In this document: piece after piece, positions 1-9,688 of the stretch
Layout: each line of letters begins with the position of its first letter
Numbering within the stretch: the first letter of the stretch is position 1
Assembly (NCBI GenBank): GCA_013415695.1
Contig: JAAEEP010000011.1
Span: 1 to 64,000, forward strand
Length of the DNA stretch: 64,000 bases
Origin: Methanomassiliicoccales archaeon
GTDB lineage: Archaea; Thermoplasmatota; Thermoplasmata; Methanomassiliicoccales; JAAEEP01
Direction of reading: 5' to 3'
Program-made: the position numbers and the translations under genes
Notes under the pieces: model-generated
What the model was told of the DNA's origin: nothing
Databases searched by the model: none
What the model saw: the letters and a program-made list of their open reading frames with translations, nothing else

Positions 1-19
1 GACGGCTAATCTTTAAGTC

Positions 20-885
20 ATGCGTTCCAATGCCGGTTCCGGTGAGAGCATTCCCACCTCGGACGTCCAAAACAGATACCTAAACAATGGTTACAAGCTG
101 ACCAAGGTCGGCGTTACAGGAGTGAAGAAACCGGTCACGGTAAGGAGGGGTGACAATGTGATAGTCATCAACTCATCGATCGACGTCTTCGTTGACCTCC
201 CATCCACGCAGAAGGGGTCACATCTTTCCCGGAACCTCGAGGTCATATCGGAACTAGTGGACATGAGCGTCAGGGAACCAGTATCTGGCCTGGAAGTGTT
301 GGCGGCCGACATCTGCAGGCAGCTGCTTGAGAAACACGAGTACGCCTCATGGGCCGAGGTGAACATCACCGGCGATTATTTTCTGGAAAGGGAATCCCCA
401 AGTGGCATGAAGAGCCTGGAATCATTCAAGCTCATGGCCAAGGCGAGGAACAAGAGAGGGGACGGACTCATGAAGCTCATTGGTGTCGAGGTAGTGGGAA
501 TGACCGCTTGTCCATGCGCCATGGAGACCGTGAGGACCTCTTATGACGAATTTGTTCCCAACGGGGGTCCACATACCCCAGTCATCAGCCATAACCAGCG
601 GAACGTGTCATCTGTGATCATGGAGGTGCCAGAGGAATACGATGTCGAGGCGAATGACCTAATTGACATCGTGGAGAATTCGTTCAGCAGTCCCACCTAC
701 GAGATCCTTAAGAGAAATGCTGAGGCAGAGGTGGTGGTGAGGGCACACAGGAACCCCAAGTTCGTGGAGGACGTCATCTACCCGATAACGTTTTGGTCAC
801 CGTAAGAAGCGAGAGCGAGGAGTCAATCCACAAGCATAACGCACTCGCGGAGAGGATGACAACTCTTGGTGAACTGAGAGAGTGA
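20..885 (+). pseudogene. mptA: MptA-type GTP cyclohydrolase, reading frame broken near the 3' end
   Basis: MptA is an Fe(II)-dependent GTP cyclohydrolase that opens tetrahydromethanopterin/folate-type pterin synthesis. Positions 20-805 encode 261 residues with family motifs: SDVQN near the N-terminus, LTKVGVTGVKKPV, FVDLPS, KHEYA, GMTACPCAM and SHNQR. The frame then stops at TAA 803-805. The conserved C-terminus ([14 protein letters not shown], then [13 protein letters not shown]) continues in another frame and stops at TGA 883-885; the frame change falls around 770-790. From memory of the family, about a dozen residues between NPKFVEDV and the VRSE block are also missing, so a deletion of about 40 nt, or an assembly error, is likely. 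The start is ATG 20; an upstream extension cannot be excluded at the window edge. Family identity is certain; whether the gene works is not. Confidence 0.85.
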
Positions 886-1141
886 GTTCTGGTCTGATTC
901 ACATTTCTTGTTCGAATGATCCTCATTTAAGATTGGATTGTCTCCTTTGGCAACAAAGTAATGACTATTGCTATGGTGAGCTATTTCGGTGTTCAAAATC
1001 CTTGGTCTCGGTTACCATCGGGGACATGGGGACCTAAGAATAGGGATTAATCTTTTCTAGAAAGCAAACGTTCACTGTCCAGAACCCGATCGCGATGGAC
1101 AAGCACGACCTTTGCGAATGGTGGAGAATTGAGGTGTGCAC

Positions 1142-1810
1142 ATGATCAAGGCCATTGTAACTGACATTGACGGTACCATCACTGACAGTCGCCGGAGGGT
1201 CCAATGGGAAGCGGTAGAGGCTTTCAGGGAGCTCCAGGATAATGGGATTCAGGTGATGATAGCCTCCGGTAACGTACTTCCTGTTGCGCTTGGCCTGCAC
1301 ATCTTCATAGGCCTGAACGGTCCGATCATCGCTGAGAACGGCGGTATTGTGGCATATGGTGAGGAAGTGCATAAGGTCAACTCCAACCAGAGGCCTCTTG
1401 AGGCCTTTGAGTACCTCAAGGGAGTCTTGCCGGTTGAGCGCCTTTTCACAGATAAGTGGAGGGAAACCCAGGTCGCTCTAAGATTATCAGTAAAAGAAGA
1501 GGACGTTCGGCAAGCGCTCTCAGGTTGGGACTTAGAGATCGAAACCACTGGTTTCGCTATCCACTTGATGGAGAAGGGACAAAGCAAGATGTCTGGGGTC
1601 AAGGAAGCCTGCAGATTCCTTGGAATAGACGTTGACGAGGTGGCTGCCTTCGGTGATTCGGACAACGATGTGAAGATGCTCAGGGGATGCGGTTACGGCA
1701 TAGCCGTGAGCAACGCATCCGAGGCGGCCAAGGGAGCGGCCGATTACGTTTCGAAGGAACCCCATGCAGGGGGAGTAGTCGAGGGCCTCAAATGGCTCCG
1801 ATTACTCTAG
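1142..1810 (+). CDS. Archaeal phosphoglycolate phosphatase (HAD superfamily)
   Basis: This 222-residue HAD phosphatase resembles the archaeal phosphoglycolate phosphatase family (Thermoplasma TA0175 type), which dephosphorylates 2-phosphoglycolate. Motif I is DIDGTITD near the N-terminus, motif II lies in MIASGN, and motif IV is GDSDND near residue 175, followed by GIAVSNA, typical of Cof-like HADs. The cap domain sits between motifs II and III. I chose ATG 1142 over the in-frame GTG 1136 because GAGGTG (1131-1136) is then a Shine-Dalgarno site at 5-nt spacing. It stands alone between two same-strand genes with gaps of about 250 and 110 nt. The substrate is inferred from the family. Confidence 0.85.
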   Translation: MIKAIVTDIDGTITDSRRRVQWEAVEAFRELQDNGIQVMIASGNVLPVALGLHIFIGLNGPIIAENGGIVAYGEEVHKVNSNQRPLEAFEYLKGVLPVERLFTDKWRETQVALRLSVKEEDVRQALSGWDLEIETTGFAIHLMEKGQSKMSGVKEACRFLGIDVDEVAAFGDSDNDVKMLRGCGYGIAVSNASEAAKGAADYVSKEPHAGGVVEGLKWLRLL

Positions 1811-1925
1811 CAAGGAATCCATAGAAGTCGTATATCCAGATATTTATTACTACAATAGAACCTTATATTATTCCACCGGGATCATTCGGTCCCGAGTAGT
1901 GAAATGGAGACGAGATACCTTGAAA

Positions 1926-2084
1926 ATGCTTGGGATCTGTAGCCAATGTGGAAAACCTACGGATCACACATGCCCCTTGTGTGGGAGACTTGTTTGCGCA
2001 GAGCACCGCGACAGGGAAACTGGGCTCTGTCAGTACTGCAGGGGCAGGAAGCCCACGGACACTCCGGAGCGACCCTTGGTCTGA
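1926..2084 (+). CDS. Small zinc-finger protein (HIT/B-box-like)
   Basis: A 52-residue protein dominated by paired metal ligands: CSQC, then CPLC, then C-x2-H (VCAEH), then CQYC near the C-terminus. This cross-brace spacing resembles HIT- or AN1-type zinc fingers, which bind nucleic acid or protein partners. I prefer ATG 1926, which puts the first CxxC near the N-terminus; an in-frame GTG at 1899 would add nine residues. An AT-rich stretch with TATA-like sequence (about 1850-1870) lies upstream. The function is unknown, and the gene ends 2 nt from the convergent TPR gene. Confidence 0.6.
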   Translation: MLGICSQCGKPTDHTCPLCGRLVCAEHRDRETGLCQYCRGRKPTDTPERPLV

Positions 2085-2086
2085 GT

Positions 2087-2578
2087 TCAGCCTAGGATCT
2101 TCTTGACCTCTTCGATGTCCATATCTAGGGCTTTCAGTAGATACTGAAGTGCCTTTCGCTTAATGATCAACAATCCTTGATCGTCCAAAAACTGCTCGTG
2201 CACTTCAGGAGCCCTTCTATAATATGCAACGGCGAATTCTGAGTAGTAGTTCGATGAATTGTCGCTGTCCAGCTCTGCCGCTTTGTTGTATGCCCCTTCA
2301 GCATCGTTGAATCTTCCCTCATCCATGCAGAAGGCGCCCATCGAACTGTAGTAATATGCGTTCTCTGGATCCAACTCTATGGCCTTCCTATACGCAAGGA
2401 GAATATCATCGGATGTGACCTTGGGCACTAGCATGCCAGCCTCAGCCTTTCCGAAATATGCCTCGGCGTTGTTTGGGTCCTCTTTAATAGCCTTATCGAA
2501 TTTCGAGAGGGCCTTCTTGTAATCCCCCTGACCGAGAAGCTGGTATGCCTGTTCGATCAACTTCTGAGAGCCTTCCAT
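2087..2578 (-). CDS. Tetratricopeptide repeat (TPR) protein
   Basis: A 163-residue soluble protein made almost wholly of TPR helix pairs. Repeats read AYQLLGQGDYKKALSKFDKAI, then AEAYFGKAEAGM, then AYYYSSMGAFCMDEGRFNDAE, with the Asn-Ala-Glu-Ala-Tyr and Gly-Ala positions of the TPR consensus. TPR proteins act as protein-binding scaffolds; the partner is unknown. ATG 2578 is preceded by an AAGGTG Shine-Dalgarno site at 6-nt spacing. The gene is transcribed divergently from gatC and convergently with the zinc-finger gene. Confidence 0.8.
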   Translation of the reverse strand: MEGSQKLIEQAYQLLGQGDYKKALSKFDKAIKEDPNNAEAYFGKAEAGMLVPKVTSDDILLAYRKAIELDPENAYYYSSMGAFCMDEGRFNDAEGAYNKAAELDSDNSSNYYSEFAVAYYRRAPEVHEQFLDDQGLLIIKRKALQYLLKALDMDIEEVKKILG

Positions 2579-2741
2579 CAAAGCACCTTATCTGGAGTAA
2601 ATCAAGACTAGGAAATAAAGATTTTCGCCAAGTTATAAGTGCTTGGATAATCAGGAAACAATGTGTACAATGTCGAACCACGACGAACAGTTAAATATTC
2701 TCAGCAGATAATCGATGCTGTCCCATTCCAAGGGTGAGCAC

Positions 2742-3014
2742 ATGGATTTGGAAGTTGTGAGGAAGGTCGCAAGAATAGCCAGGCTCGAACTGTCTGAAGA
2801 TGAGCTTGAAGAGTTCTCTAGAGATCTGGAGGAGATACTGGAGTATCTTTCCGGACTGGATGAGGCGCCATCTTCAGAGGAATATGGATTCAATCCTATA
2901 CCCATTGAGGACTTAATGAGGGAGGATGAGCCATTCATGGACATTGACCCATCGCAGCTTAGGGAGCTACTGGACACATATCAAGATTGGGTAAGGGGGC
3001 CGAGGCTAGCGTGA
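2742..3014 (+). CDS. gatC: Asp/Glu-tRNA amidotransferase subunit C
   Basis: The smallest GatCAB subunit (90 residues), which stabilises GatA and wraps the A-B interface. It has the family's helical start (VRKVARIARLELSEDELEEF), a second helix (LEEILEYLSGLDE), and the proline-containing tail that normally threads between the partners. ATG 2742 is chosen because GGTGAG (2733-2738) precedes it by 3 nt; the longer frame from 2715 adds nine non-conserved residues. It is first in the gatC-gatA-gatB operon and shares its stop codon region (GTGA) with gatA. A TATA-like TTAAATATT lies around 2691-2700. Confidence 0.93.
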   Translation: MDLEVVRKVARIARLELSEDELEEFSRDLEEILEYLSGLDEAPSSEEYGFNPIPIEDLMREDEPFMDIDPSQLRELLDTYQDWVRGPRLA

Positions 3015-4345
3015 CCGACCCTCTATTCATCCAAGGGCTTCATAAGCTGAACGAGCGATTCCAAGTTTTCTCAGAGATCGTGGTGAAGAGTGATGACTGG
3101 GAGATGCCAGATGACGGTTTCCACTTCTCCGCAAAGGACAACCTATGTTCATTAGAGATGCAGACTCGCGCCGGTTCCAAGATCCTAGATGGTTACAGAC
3201 CTCCCTTCGACGCCACTGCCATCAGCAGACTGAAGGAGGCGGGAGGAATACTGGTGGCCAAGGACAACATGGACGAGTTCGGATTCGGGACATTTTCCAC
3301 CAACTGTGCCTATGGCGTCCCCCGCAACCCGTATGATGAAGAGAGGTGCTGCGGTGGTTCCAGCGGCGGTTCGGCAGCGGCTGCCTGTTTGATAGAGGGG
3401 CACCTGGCTCTAGGAGAATCTACGGGCGGTTCGATTGCCTGCCCAGCTGCATTCTGCGGAGTATACGGTCTTACCCCAACCTATGGACGGGTCTCTCGCT
3501 ACGGACTGGTGGATTACGCCAATTCCTTGGACAAGATCGGTCTGCTCTCGCGATCAGCAAAGCAGATAGTGAAACACCTTCCTACCATATCCGGAATGGA
3601 CCTTAAGGATCCCACCTCGTGTGCTCAGCCTGAACTGATACTAGATGGAAGAGAAGCGAGGAACATCGCGATTCCCAAGGAAGCCCTGGAGGGATTAGAT
3701 GAGAACATATCTGACACATTCATGAGGACATTGAAGGAAATGGAATCCTTGGGAATGAACGTGGATGAGGTGAGCATTCCCTCGTTGAGTTTCGCACTTC
3801 CCGCCTACTACATCCTGGCCACCTCGGAATCCTCAACCAATCTCGCCCGCTACTCCGGGATGAGGTTCGGGGTGAGAAACGACAACTACGGCAGTCATTT
3901 CAACGAATTCTTCTCTCAAGTTAGGTCCAAAGAGTTCGGGAAGGAGGCTAAGAGGCGAATCTTGCTGGGAACCTTCTCCCGCATGGTGGGTTTCAGGGAT
4001 CGCTATTACATGAAAGCGCTCCAGGTGAGATCGCTGATCATACGCGAATACCAGAAGGTGTTCGAAGACCACGACGTAGTAATGACGCCTACGATGCCAT
4101 TCGTGGCTCCCAGGTTCGATGAGGTCGATCAGATGAGGCCTCTCGACATGTACAAGGCCGACTTTCTGACTGTTCCACCTAACCTATGCGGCCTTCCACA
4201 CGTCTCAATTCCATCAGATTATGTCGGGAGAATGCCGGTGGGAGTACAGGTCGTGGCGCCTCACTGGGAGGAAGGACTACTAGCAGACATGATGCTGCGT
4301 TGGGAGGATCATTTCGCGCCAGAATATCCGGAGGTGATCCTGTGA
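3011..4345 (+). CDS. gatA: Asp/Glu-tRNA amidotransferase subunit A (amidase)
   Basis: The glutaminase/amidase subunit (444 residues) releases ammonia from Gln or Asn for transfer to Asp-tRNA(Asn) or Glu-tRNA(Gln). The amidase-signature triad is visible: Lys42 (AKDN), cis-Ser117 in GGSSGGS, and nucleophile Ser141 in STGGSIACPAAFCG; the 75- and 24-residue spacings match the family. GTG 3011 is chosen because it overlaps the gatC stop as GTGA; an upstream in-frame TTG at 2987 is less likely. Downstream it overlaps gatB by the same GTGA device. In archaea GatCAB normally serves Asn-tRNA formation because GatDE handles Gln-tRNA, so an Asp-tRNA(Asn) role is inferred. Confidence 0.95.
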   Translation: MTDPLFIQGLHKLNERFQVFSEIVVKSDDWEMPDDGFHFSAKDNLCSLEMQTRAGSKILDGYRPPFDATAISRLKEAGGILVAKDNMDEFGFGTFSTNCAYGVPRNPYDEERCCGGSSGGSAAAACLIEGHLALGESTGGSIACPAAFCGVYGLTPTYGRVSRYGLVDYANSLDKIGLLSRSAKQIVKHLPTISGMDLKDPTSCAQPELILDGREARNIAIPKEALEGLDENISDTFMRTLKEMESLGMNVDEVSIPSLSFALPAYYILATSESSTNLARYSGMRFGVRNDNYGSHFNEFFSQVRSKEFGKEAKRRILLGTFSRMVGFRDRYYMKALQVRSLIIREYQKVFEDHDVVMTPTMPFVAPRFDEVDQMRPLDMYKADFLTVPPNLCGLPHVSIPSDYVGRMPVGVQVVAPHWEEGLLADMMLRWEDHFAPEYPEVIL

Positions 4346-5685
4346 AGATCGGGCTTGAGGTACACCTTCAGCTTCCAACGAGATCGAAGATGTTCTGCTC
4401 CTGTCCCACATCCTCGGATGGGCCGAACAGCTCGATATGCCCAACCTGCCTGGGTTTTCCTGGCTCCAGGCCAAGGATTAACCTGCGTGCCATGGAGATG
4501 GGGTTGTCCATTGCATCATTCCTTGAATGCGAGATCCCCGATGTCACTTGGTTCTCAAGAAAAACATACTTCTATCCAGATCTACCAAAGAACTTCCAGA
4601 TCACGCAGTATGATTCACCCATCGGAGAGCGGGGAAGATTCGTATTCAGAGATAGGACGATCCGCATCACCAGGGTCCATCTGGAGGAGGACCCAGGAAA
4701 GATAAAAAGGATTGGGAAGCCTGGTGAGGAGATATCGCTATTGGACTACAACCGGAGCGGAATACCGCTGGTCGAGATCGTCACCGAGCCTGACCTCAAG
4801 ACCCCTGGCGAGGCGAGGGAGTTCATGTCCAATCTCCTGACTGAGCTCCGAGGATTGGTGGGCCTTAAGGGTTCAGATGAGCAGACGGTTAGGGTGGATG
4901 CAAATATCTCTGTGGGAAAGGAGAGGGTGGAGATAAAGAACATTCTAGGCTTGAAGAATCTCGAGCGCGGGTTGAAATTCGAGGCGGTCAGACAGGCCAG
5001 GCTTTTAAAGGCTGGAAAGAAGGTCGTGAGGGAGACCAGACGCTTCGACGAAGAGCGGAAGGTCACCTTGGCCGCCAGGAAGAAAGAATTCGAAGAGGAT
5101 TACGGCTACATCGGTGAGCCAGATCTTGGCGTATTCCACCTAAAAGAGATGGTCAAGAGGCTGGAGATCAGGGAGACCCCATTGGCCAGAGCTGAACGCA
5201 TCTCCAGAGAGTTCTCCATTTCATCGGAAACGGCCAGGCAGATCGTCCTTACATCGGATCGGCTCGCTGACCTGACCGAAGAGCTTTGCGCAAGGTTACC
5301 GCCCGAGAAGGTACTTCCTTGGATCATGGGACCGATCTCGTCCAGGTCAGATGAGCTTTCAGAAAACTTCGAAGAGGTATCTGGATTCATCTCGGAGATA
5401 GTGGAAGATTTTTCATCTGGGAAGATCACGGATCTCGAGGCAAAGAGGCGCATCGATGCTCTGTTCAGTGAGGATTTGGACCAGGATATTGAAGAGATAT
5501 CCGCCGGGCTCGGACAGCTCATTAACGATATGATCGACGCCAATCCTTCGATCATCGAAGACTACAAACAGAACGAGAAAGCTGCCAACTTCATCATCGG
5601 CCAGGTAATGCGTTCGGTGAAGGGTAGATACTCCTCATCTGAAGTGGTCGACGCCGTCCATATAGAACTTAGAAAGAGGGTCTAA
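4342..5685 (+). CDS. gatB: Asp/Glu-tRNA amidotransferase subunit B
   Basis: The tRNA-binding kinase/transamidase subunit (447 residues): it activates the misacylated side chain with ATP and accepts ammonia from GatA. The start KIGLEVHLQL and the zinc-type cysteines CSC and CPTC (near residues 20 and 36) are typical, as are YFYPDLPKNFQITQYD and LDYNRSGIPLVEIVTEPD. The C-terminal YqeY-like helical domain is present. GTG 4342 overlaps the gatA stop and follows a near-perfect Shine-Dalgarno site, GGAGGTGAT (4330-4338). A longer reading from 4186 runs inside gatA and is not supported. It ends 2 nt before the stop of the convergent aspS. Confidence 0.95.
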   Translation: MKIGLEVHLQLPTRSKMFCSCPTSSDGPNSSICPTCLGFPGSRPRINLRAMEMGLSIASFLECEIPDVTWFSRKTYFYPDLPKNFQITQYDSPIGERGRFVFRDRTIRITRVHLEEDPGKIKRIGKPGEEISLLDYNRSGIPLVEIVTEPDLKTPGEAREFMSNLLTELRGLVGLKGSDEQTVRVDANISVGKERVEIKNILGLKNLERGLKFEAVRQARLLKAGKKVVRETRRFDEERKVTLAARKKEFEEDYGYIGEPDLGVFHLKEMVKRLEIRETPLARAERISREFSISSETARQIVLTSDRLADLTEELCARLPPEKVLPWIMGPISSRSDELSENFEEVSGFISEIVEDFSSGKITDLEAKRRIDALFSEDLDQDIEEISAGLGQLINDMIDANPSIIEDYKQNEKAANFIIGQVMRSVKGRYSSSEVVDAVHIELRKRV

Positions 5686-5687
5686 GG

Positions 5688-7550
5688 CTACTTGGCCTCC
5701 TCCGCGTCCTCAAGATCGATCTCTTCATCCAGGAATTCCATATCTCCCTCAGCGAGAGACATGAGCTGGAGTTCAGAGAGTTTGGATTCTTCAACCGGAG
5801 TCGGTGATCCGTCCACAGGTGACTGGAACTTCTTGTTCTTGGGGAATGCGATGACTTCTCGGATGCTATCACAACCCAGCAGAAGGGAAACGAGTCTGTC
5901 CACGCCTAGAGCGATGCCGCCGTGAGGGGGGGCGCCGTACTCTAATGCTTCCAGGAAGAAGCCGAAATCCTCCACGATCTTCTCTTCGCTCATACCCAGC
6001 ATCTGCAGGATGCGTCTCTGTACCCTTGGGTTGTGGTTCCTGATGGACCCAGACCCGATCTCGGCTCCGTCAAGGCAAAGGTCATATGAAGTTCCCCTGA
6101 TATTCCTAGGATCGCCTTCCACCTTGCCCTCAACCGGGTAGACGAAGGGATGATGGAAGGCCTCAAGACCACCTGTTATAGGATCGACCTCGAAGAGAGG
6201 GCAATCCACCACCCAAACAAAGCGGTGGTCATTTGAGCTTATCAGAGAGAGATCCCTGGCAATTTTGGCCCTCAGAGCGCCGCCTGCCTTCAATGTCTGC
6301 ACCCTTTGTCCTGCAAGGAATAGAAGAAGGTCTCCGGGTTTCGCATCCATCGCCTTTAACAGACTCTCCTTAACTTCATCGGTGAAGTACTTCACTATGT
6401 TGGAATTCAATCCCTCATCAGTGACTCTCATCCATGTTAGGCCACCCATGCCCTGGGACTTGGCCCAGTCAATAAGGCGATCGATCTCCTTCCTGCCGAT
6501 GTTATCTTCACCTTCAGCCGGATCCTTCACAAGCGAAGATTGGAGGTTCACGCAGACTACCGCACCGTCATTCTTCAGAATTCGCTGGAATATCTCATAT
6601 GGCGCTTTCCGGACAATGTCGGAGACATCAGTCAACTCCAAACCATATCGGATGTCTGGAGCATCGCTACCATAGCGCGATATGGCATCGTGATATGAAA
6701 TGCTTGGAAAGGGTGTAACCAGCTTCTGATTGAATACCTTCTTCCAGACATGAGAAAGCACCTTTTCTATGGTTTCCCGAATGTCCTCCTCGTCGACGAA
6801 GGCCATTTCCATGTCAAGCTGGGTGAATTCCGGCTGTCTGTCAGCTCTGGAGTCCTCATCCCTGAAGCACCTTGCTACCTGGAAGTAGCGGTCAACCCCG
6901 CCCACCATAAGCATCTGTTTGTAAAGCTGGGGTGACTGGGGAAGTGCGTAGAAATCTCCGGGTATTGTCCTTGAGGGGACGATGAAATCTCTGGCCCCTT
7001 CAGGAGTGCTCCGGGTGAGCACGGGGGTCTCCACCTCGATGAATCCAAGCTTATCGAACCCCTCCCGGGCGGCAGTGATCAGCCGGTGACGGAAGCGGAG
7101 ATTGGACTGCATCCTAGCTCTCCTCAGATCGAGGTATCTGTACCTGAGCCTTAGGTCCTCCCCCGGAAGCATAGAGTTCTTCTGCTCAGCCACCTCGAAC
7201 GGGATGGGCCTCGAGGAGCTCAGTAACCTTCCATCCTCTATGAGAACTTCCACCATGCCAGTAGGATTCCGATCATCCTCAGTGCCCTCGACGCGATTCC
7301 TTACCACGCCGGTCACCTGGATGACAAACTCCCTGCCGAAGGAGCTAAGCGTGTCCATTAGGACCGCCAGGTCCAGGCCATCTTCCAATGCCTCGGGGTC
7401 CAAAACGACCTGGGTCGAGCCATAGGAATCGGCGAGATCGAAGAACAGAACGCCCCCATGATCACGTGCAAATCTCACCCATCCTGCAAGGGTGACACGC
7501 TCTCTCAGGTCATCTTCTTTGATATCTCCGCATGTGTGGGTTCTCATCAT
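5688..7550 (-). CDS. aspS: Aspartyl-tRNA synthetase, bacterial type
   Basis: A class II synthetase of 620 residues that charges tRNA-Asp. It has the N-terminal OB-fold ([17 protein letters not shown]), class II motifs 2 and 3 ([27 protein letters not shown]), and the bacterial signature [10 protein letters not shown]. It also carries the roughly 100-residue GAD insertion between motifs 2 and 3. Typical archaeal AspRS enzymes are about 430 residues and lack this insertion, so the gene looks bacterial in origin. ATG 7550 follows AGGGG at suitable spacing. Its convergent position next to gatCAB fits a non-discriminating enzyme that also makes Asp-tRNA(Asn), but specificity cannot be read from sequence by eye. 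Confidence 0.93.
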   Translation of the reverse strand: MMRTHTCGDIKEDDLRERVTLAGWVRFARDHGGVLFFDLADSYGSTQVVLDPEALEDGLDLAVLMDTLSSFGREFVIQVTGVVRNRVEGTEDDRNPTGMVEVLIEDGRLLSSSRPIPFEVAEQKNSMLPGEDLRLRYRYLDLRRARMQSNLRFRHRLITAAREGFDKLGFIEVETPVLTRSTPEGARDFIVPSRTIPGDFYALPQSPQLYKQMLMVGGVDRYFQVARCFRDEDSRADRQPEFTQLDMEMAFVDEEDIRETIEKVLSHVWKKVFNQKLVTPFPSISYHDAISRYGSDAPDIRYGLELTDVSDIVRKAPYEIFQRILKNDGAVVCVNLQSSLVKDPAEGEDNIGRKEIDRLIDWAKSQGMGGLTWMRVTDEGLNSNIVKYFTDEVKESLLKAMDAKPGDLLLFLAGQRVQTLKAGGALRAKIARDLSLISSNDHRFVWVVDCPLFEVDPITGGLEAFHHPFVYPVEGKVEGDPRNIRGTSYDLCLDGAEIGSGSIRNHNPRVQRRILQMLGMSEEKIVEDFGFFLEALEYGAPPHGGIALGVDRLVSLLLGCDSIREVIAFPKNKKFQSPVDGSPTPVEESKLSELQLMSLAEGDMEFLDEEIDLEDAEEAK

Positions 7551-7773
7551 ATGCTTCCCCTTCTTGGAATAACTCAAGATGAGTAAATTCCCTTTAAACA
7601 GGAGAAGGTATTAAACATTTTGCACTGCCAATACCAATGGACATTGGATGATTGCATGTTGAATTCGTAAAATTTTTGATTATTGTCCAATAAATCGAAA
7701 TAATACGGTATTTTTTCGTTTATGATGACAATACGATCCTGCGATATGCTATCCTGGCCTTGAAACGGCAAGA

Positions 7774-8244
7774 TCAGTCGGCATCTTCCTCGTCCTGATC
7801 GAACTGCGGTACGAACTCATGAGGCTCCTTAATGACATTGAGAATCACGTAAGTATTAGTCTTCTTCACCCCTTTAATGGTCAGCATCTGCTTTATGACC
7901 CCGGAGAACTCATCCCGATTCTTGCAGGCTACCCAGGCAATCGAGTCACATTCGCCCGTGACGTCGAAGATCCCCACAATATTTTCAATATGCCTCATCC
8001 TTCCCTGAATTTCAAGAAGGTCCCCCTCAACGTAAACATGTACAAGGGCCATGAACTCGTAGCCTAGCTTCAGATAATCGACGTTGGCCCTGTATCCAAG
8101 TATGACTCCACTCTCTTCCAGATGTTTCATCCTTTGGATCAGTGTGGTGGGGTGCACACCCAGCCTCTTGGCGATCTGCCTGTATGACCCTTGGCTTGAA
8201 ACGCAGATCTCCTTGATAATCCTCTCGTCTAGTTCATCAAGCAT
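7774..8244 (-). CDS. Lrp/AsnC family transcriptional regulator
   Basis: A 156-residue regulator with an N-terminal winged helix-turn-helix (LDERIIKEICVSSQGSYRQ, then a recognition helix beginning HPTTLIQRMKHLEE) and a C-terminal RAM/ACT-like ligand domain (YEFMALVHVYVEG, then VTGECDSIAWVACKN). Such proteins form octamers that sense amino acids. ATG 8244 follows GGTGAT at 3 nt; the longer frame to 8418 is rejected for lack of conservation and of a Shine-Dalgarno site. It is divergent from alaX across 172 nt and close to two glutamine synthetase genes, which are plausible targets. An acidic tail (DQDEEDAD) ends the protein. Confidence 0.9.
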   Translation of the reverse strand: MLDELDERIIKEICVSSQGSYRQIAKRLGVHPTTLIQRMKHLEESGVILGYRANVDYLKLGYEFMALVHVYVEGDLLEIQGRMRHIENIVGIFDVTGECDSIAWVACKNRDEFSGVIKQMLTIKGVKKTNTYVILNVIKEPHEFVPQFDQDEEDAD

Positions 8245-8416
8245 AATATCACCATTCATCGAGTCTGGTATGCGACAGAGACGCAGATGTTCAATCAAGA
8301 TGAAAGTATATGTCATTTTGGTATTCAGGAACTGCTCCGCGAATGAAATGGAAATCAAGCAATTTCCCCTTAAGAGCCGGGGAAGATTTATGAGCCATCG
8401 GCCCATTTGAATTCGC

Positions 8417-9589
8417 ATGACTCGCCTCCTCTACCTAGAGGACCCCTGTCTCAAGTCCTTTAAGGCAAAGATCAAGAACGTATATGAGGATTGGATCGAG
8501 CTGGATCAAACAGCGTTCTATCCTGGAGGAGGTGGTCAGGAAGCAGATACCGGTTGGATCGATGGCTTTGAGGTCATTGAAATGAAGAAGGAGGAAAACG
8601 TGCTTCACAAAGTTCCTGGTAATAGGTTCCAAGAGCGGCAGGAAGTGGAAGCCTCAGTAGATTGGGAGAGAAGGCTTGACCTCATGAGAGGGCACACGGC
8701 CGAACATATGCTCTTCTCTGCCCTTTCAAATCTGGTGGAAGATATAGAGCTCATCAAGATATCCATCGGAAAGGAGAAGAAGTCATTCATAGTGAAGGGA
8801 AGAATTGATTGGGACATCATCTCTCTTGCACAGAGGGAAGTGAACGATACCATTGCGAGACGAATTGATGTCGATTGTTCCTGGGTGGATCGAACGGATC
8901 GTTTGCTCCAAGAAATCAGGATCAAGATGGATCGAATCTCAGATGATAAGGTGCGCATCGTCAGAATAGGAGATTATGATGCCGCGGCATGTTCTGGGAT
9001 CCATGTTCCATGCACAGGTGACATTGTGCGGATACTTGTTACAAGGATGACTGTGGCAAAACCCAAGGGTGCGGTGGAAATCGAGTTCGAGGTTGGGGAA
9101 AAGGCCATTGAACGGTCGCTTGAACTGGCTACCATCGCCCTGAAGTCCTCGGATCTGACGGGATCTCACCCCGAGGACCTGATGAAGGCCATTGTGAATC
9201 TGAAGGATGAGGTAGAGAGGGCTAGGAATTCTCTCAAACGCTACGGCCGCCAGGTGCTGGATTCCCTGACGCCTGAGAGCGTCTATGGATTGAATATCTA
9301 CAAGGGAATTTACCATGGTCTTGACAACAAGACCTTGATGATTGCTGCAAACCGCTTTGTGAGGGGAGAAAGGACACTTTGCGTCCTTGTAAATGTGGAT
9401 GATAGAATGATGATGGTAGTCGCTAGGAGTCCCGACCTGACAATCGATTGCAGGGAACTCATTTCCGAGGCATTGGATCCGATAGGCGGAAGGGGTGGCG
9501 GTAAACCAGAGTTCGCCACGGGAGGCGCTCCTTCGACCGAAGATGCAGAGGAAGCCGTTAATAGAATACTGCGGATCTTCAATTCGTAG
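8417..9589 (+). CDS. alaX: AlaX-type alanyl-tRNA editing protein with DHHA1 domain
   Basis: A free-standing trans-editing hydrolase (390 residues) that removes Ser, and perhaps Gly, from mischarged tRNA-Ala. The editing-site zinc motifs are HTAEH (near residue 95) and CSGIH (near residue 193). An N-terminal beta-barrel includes TAFYPGGGGQ. The C-terminal DHHA1 module ends with the typical glycine-rich GGRGGGKPEFATGG. The length matches the long AlaX class. A TATA-like ATTTATG (about 8388-8394) lies roughly 25 nt upstream of ATG 8417, so the transcript is probably leaderless. It is divergent from the Lrp regulator. Confidence 0.9.
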   Translation: MTRLLYLEDPCLKSFKAKIKNVYEDWIELDQTAFYPGGGGQEADTGWIDGFEVIEMKKEENVLHKVPGNRFQERQEVEASVDWERRLDLMRGHTAEHMLFSALSNLVEDIELIKISIGKEKKSFIVKGRIDWDIISLAQREVNDTIARRIDVDCSWVDRTDRLLQEIRIKMDRISDDKVRIVRIGDYDAAACSGIHVPCTGDIVRILVTRMTVAKPKGAVEIEFEVGEKAIERSLELATIALKSSDLTGSHPEDLMKAIVNLKDEVERARNSLKRYGRQVLDSLTPESVYGLNIYKGIYHGLDNKTLMIAANRFVRGERTLCVLVNVDDRMMMVVARSPDLTIDCRELISEALDPIGGRGGGKPEFATGGAPSTEDAEEAVNRILRIFNS

Positions 9590-9688
9590 AAGTCGACACA
9601 CTTTGATTCTCTAATCTATGATTTATCAATTGGACACCTTGATTTGATTCCTATGAACATATGTCGATTCCAATAAGAATTACAATTC

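Noticed and set aside
803-885. Programmed frameshift in mptA
   Set aside because: No slippery run lies at the junction, and conserved residues seem deleted, so damage or assembly error is more likely than recoding.
1034-1372. Minus-strand open frame of 112 codons
   Set aside because: It overlaps the phosphatase gene on the other strand and shows no recognisable motif; it is a shadow frame.
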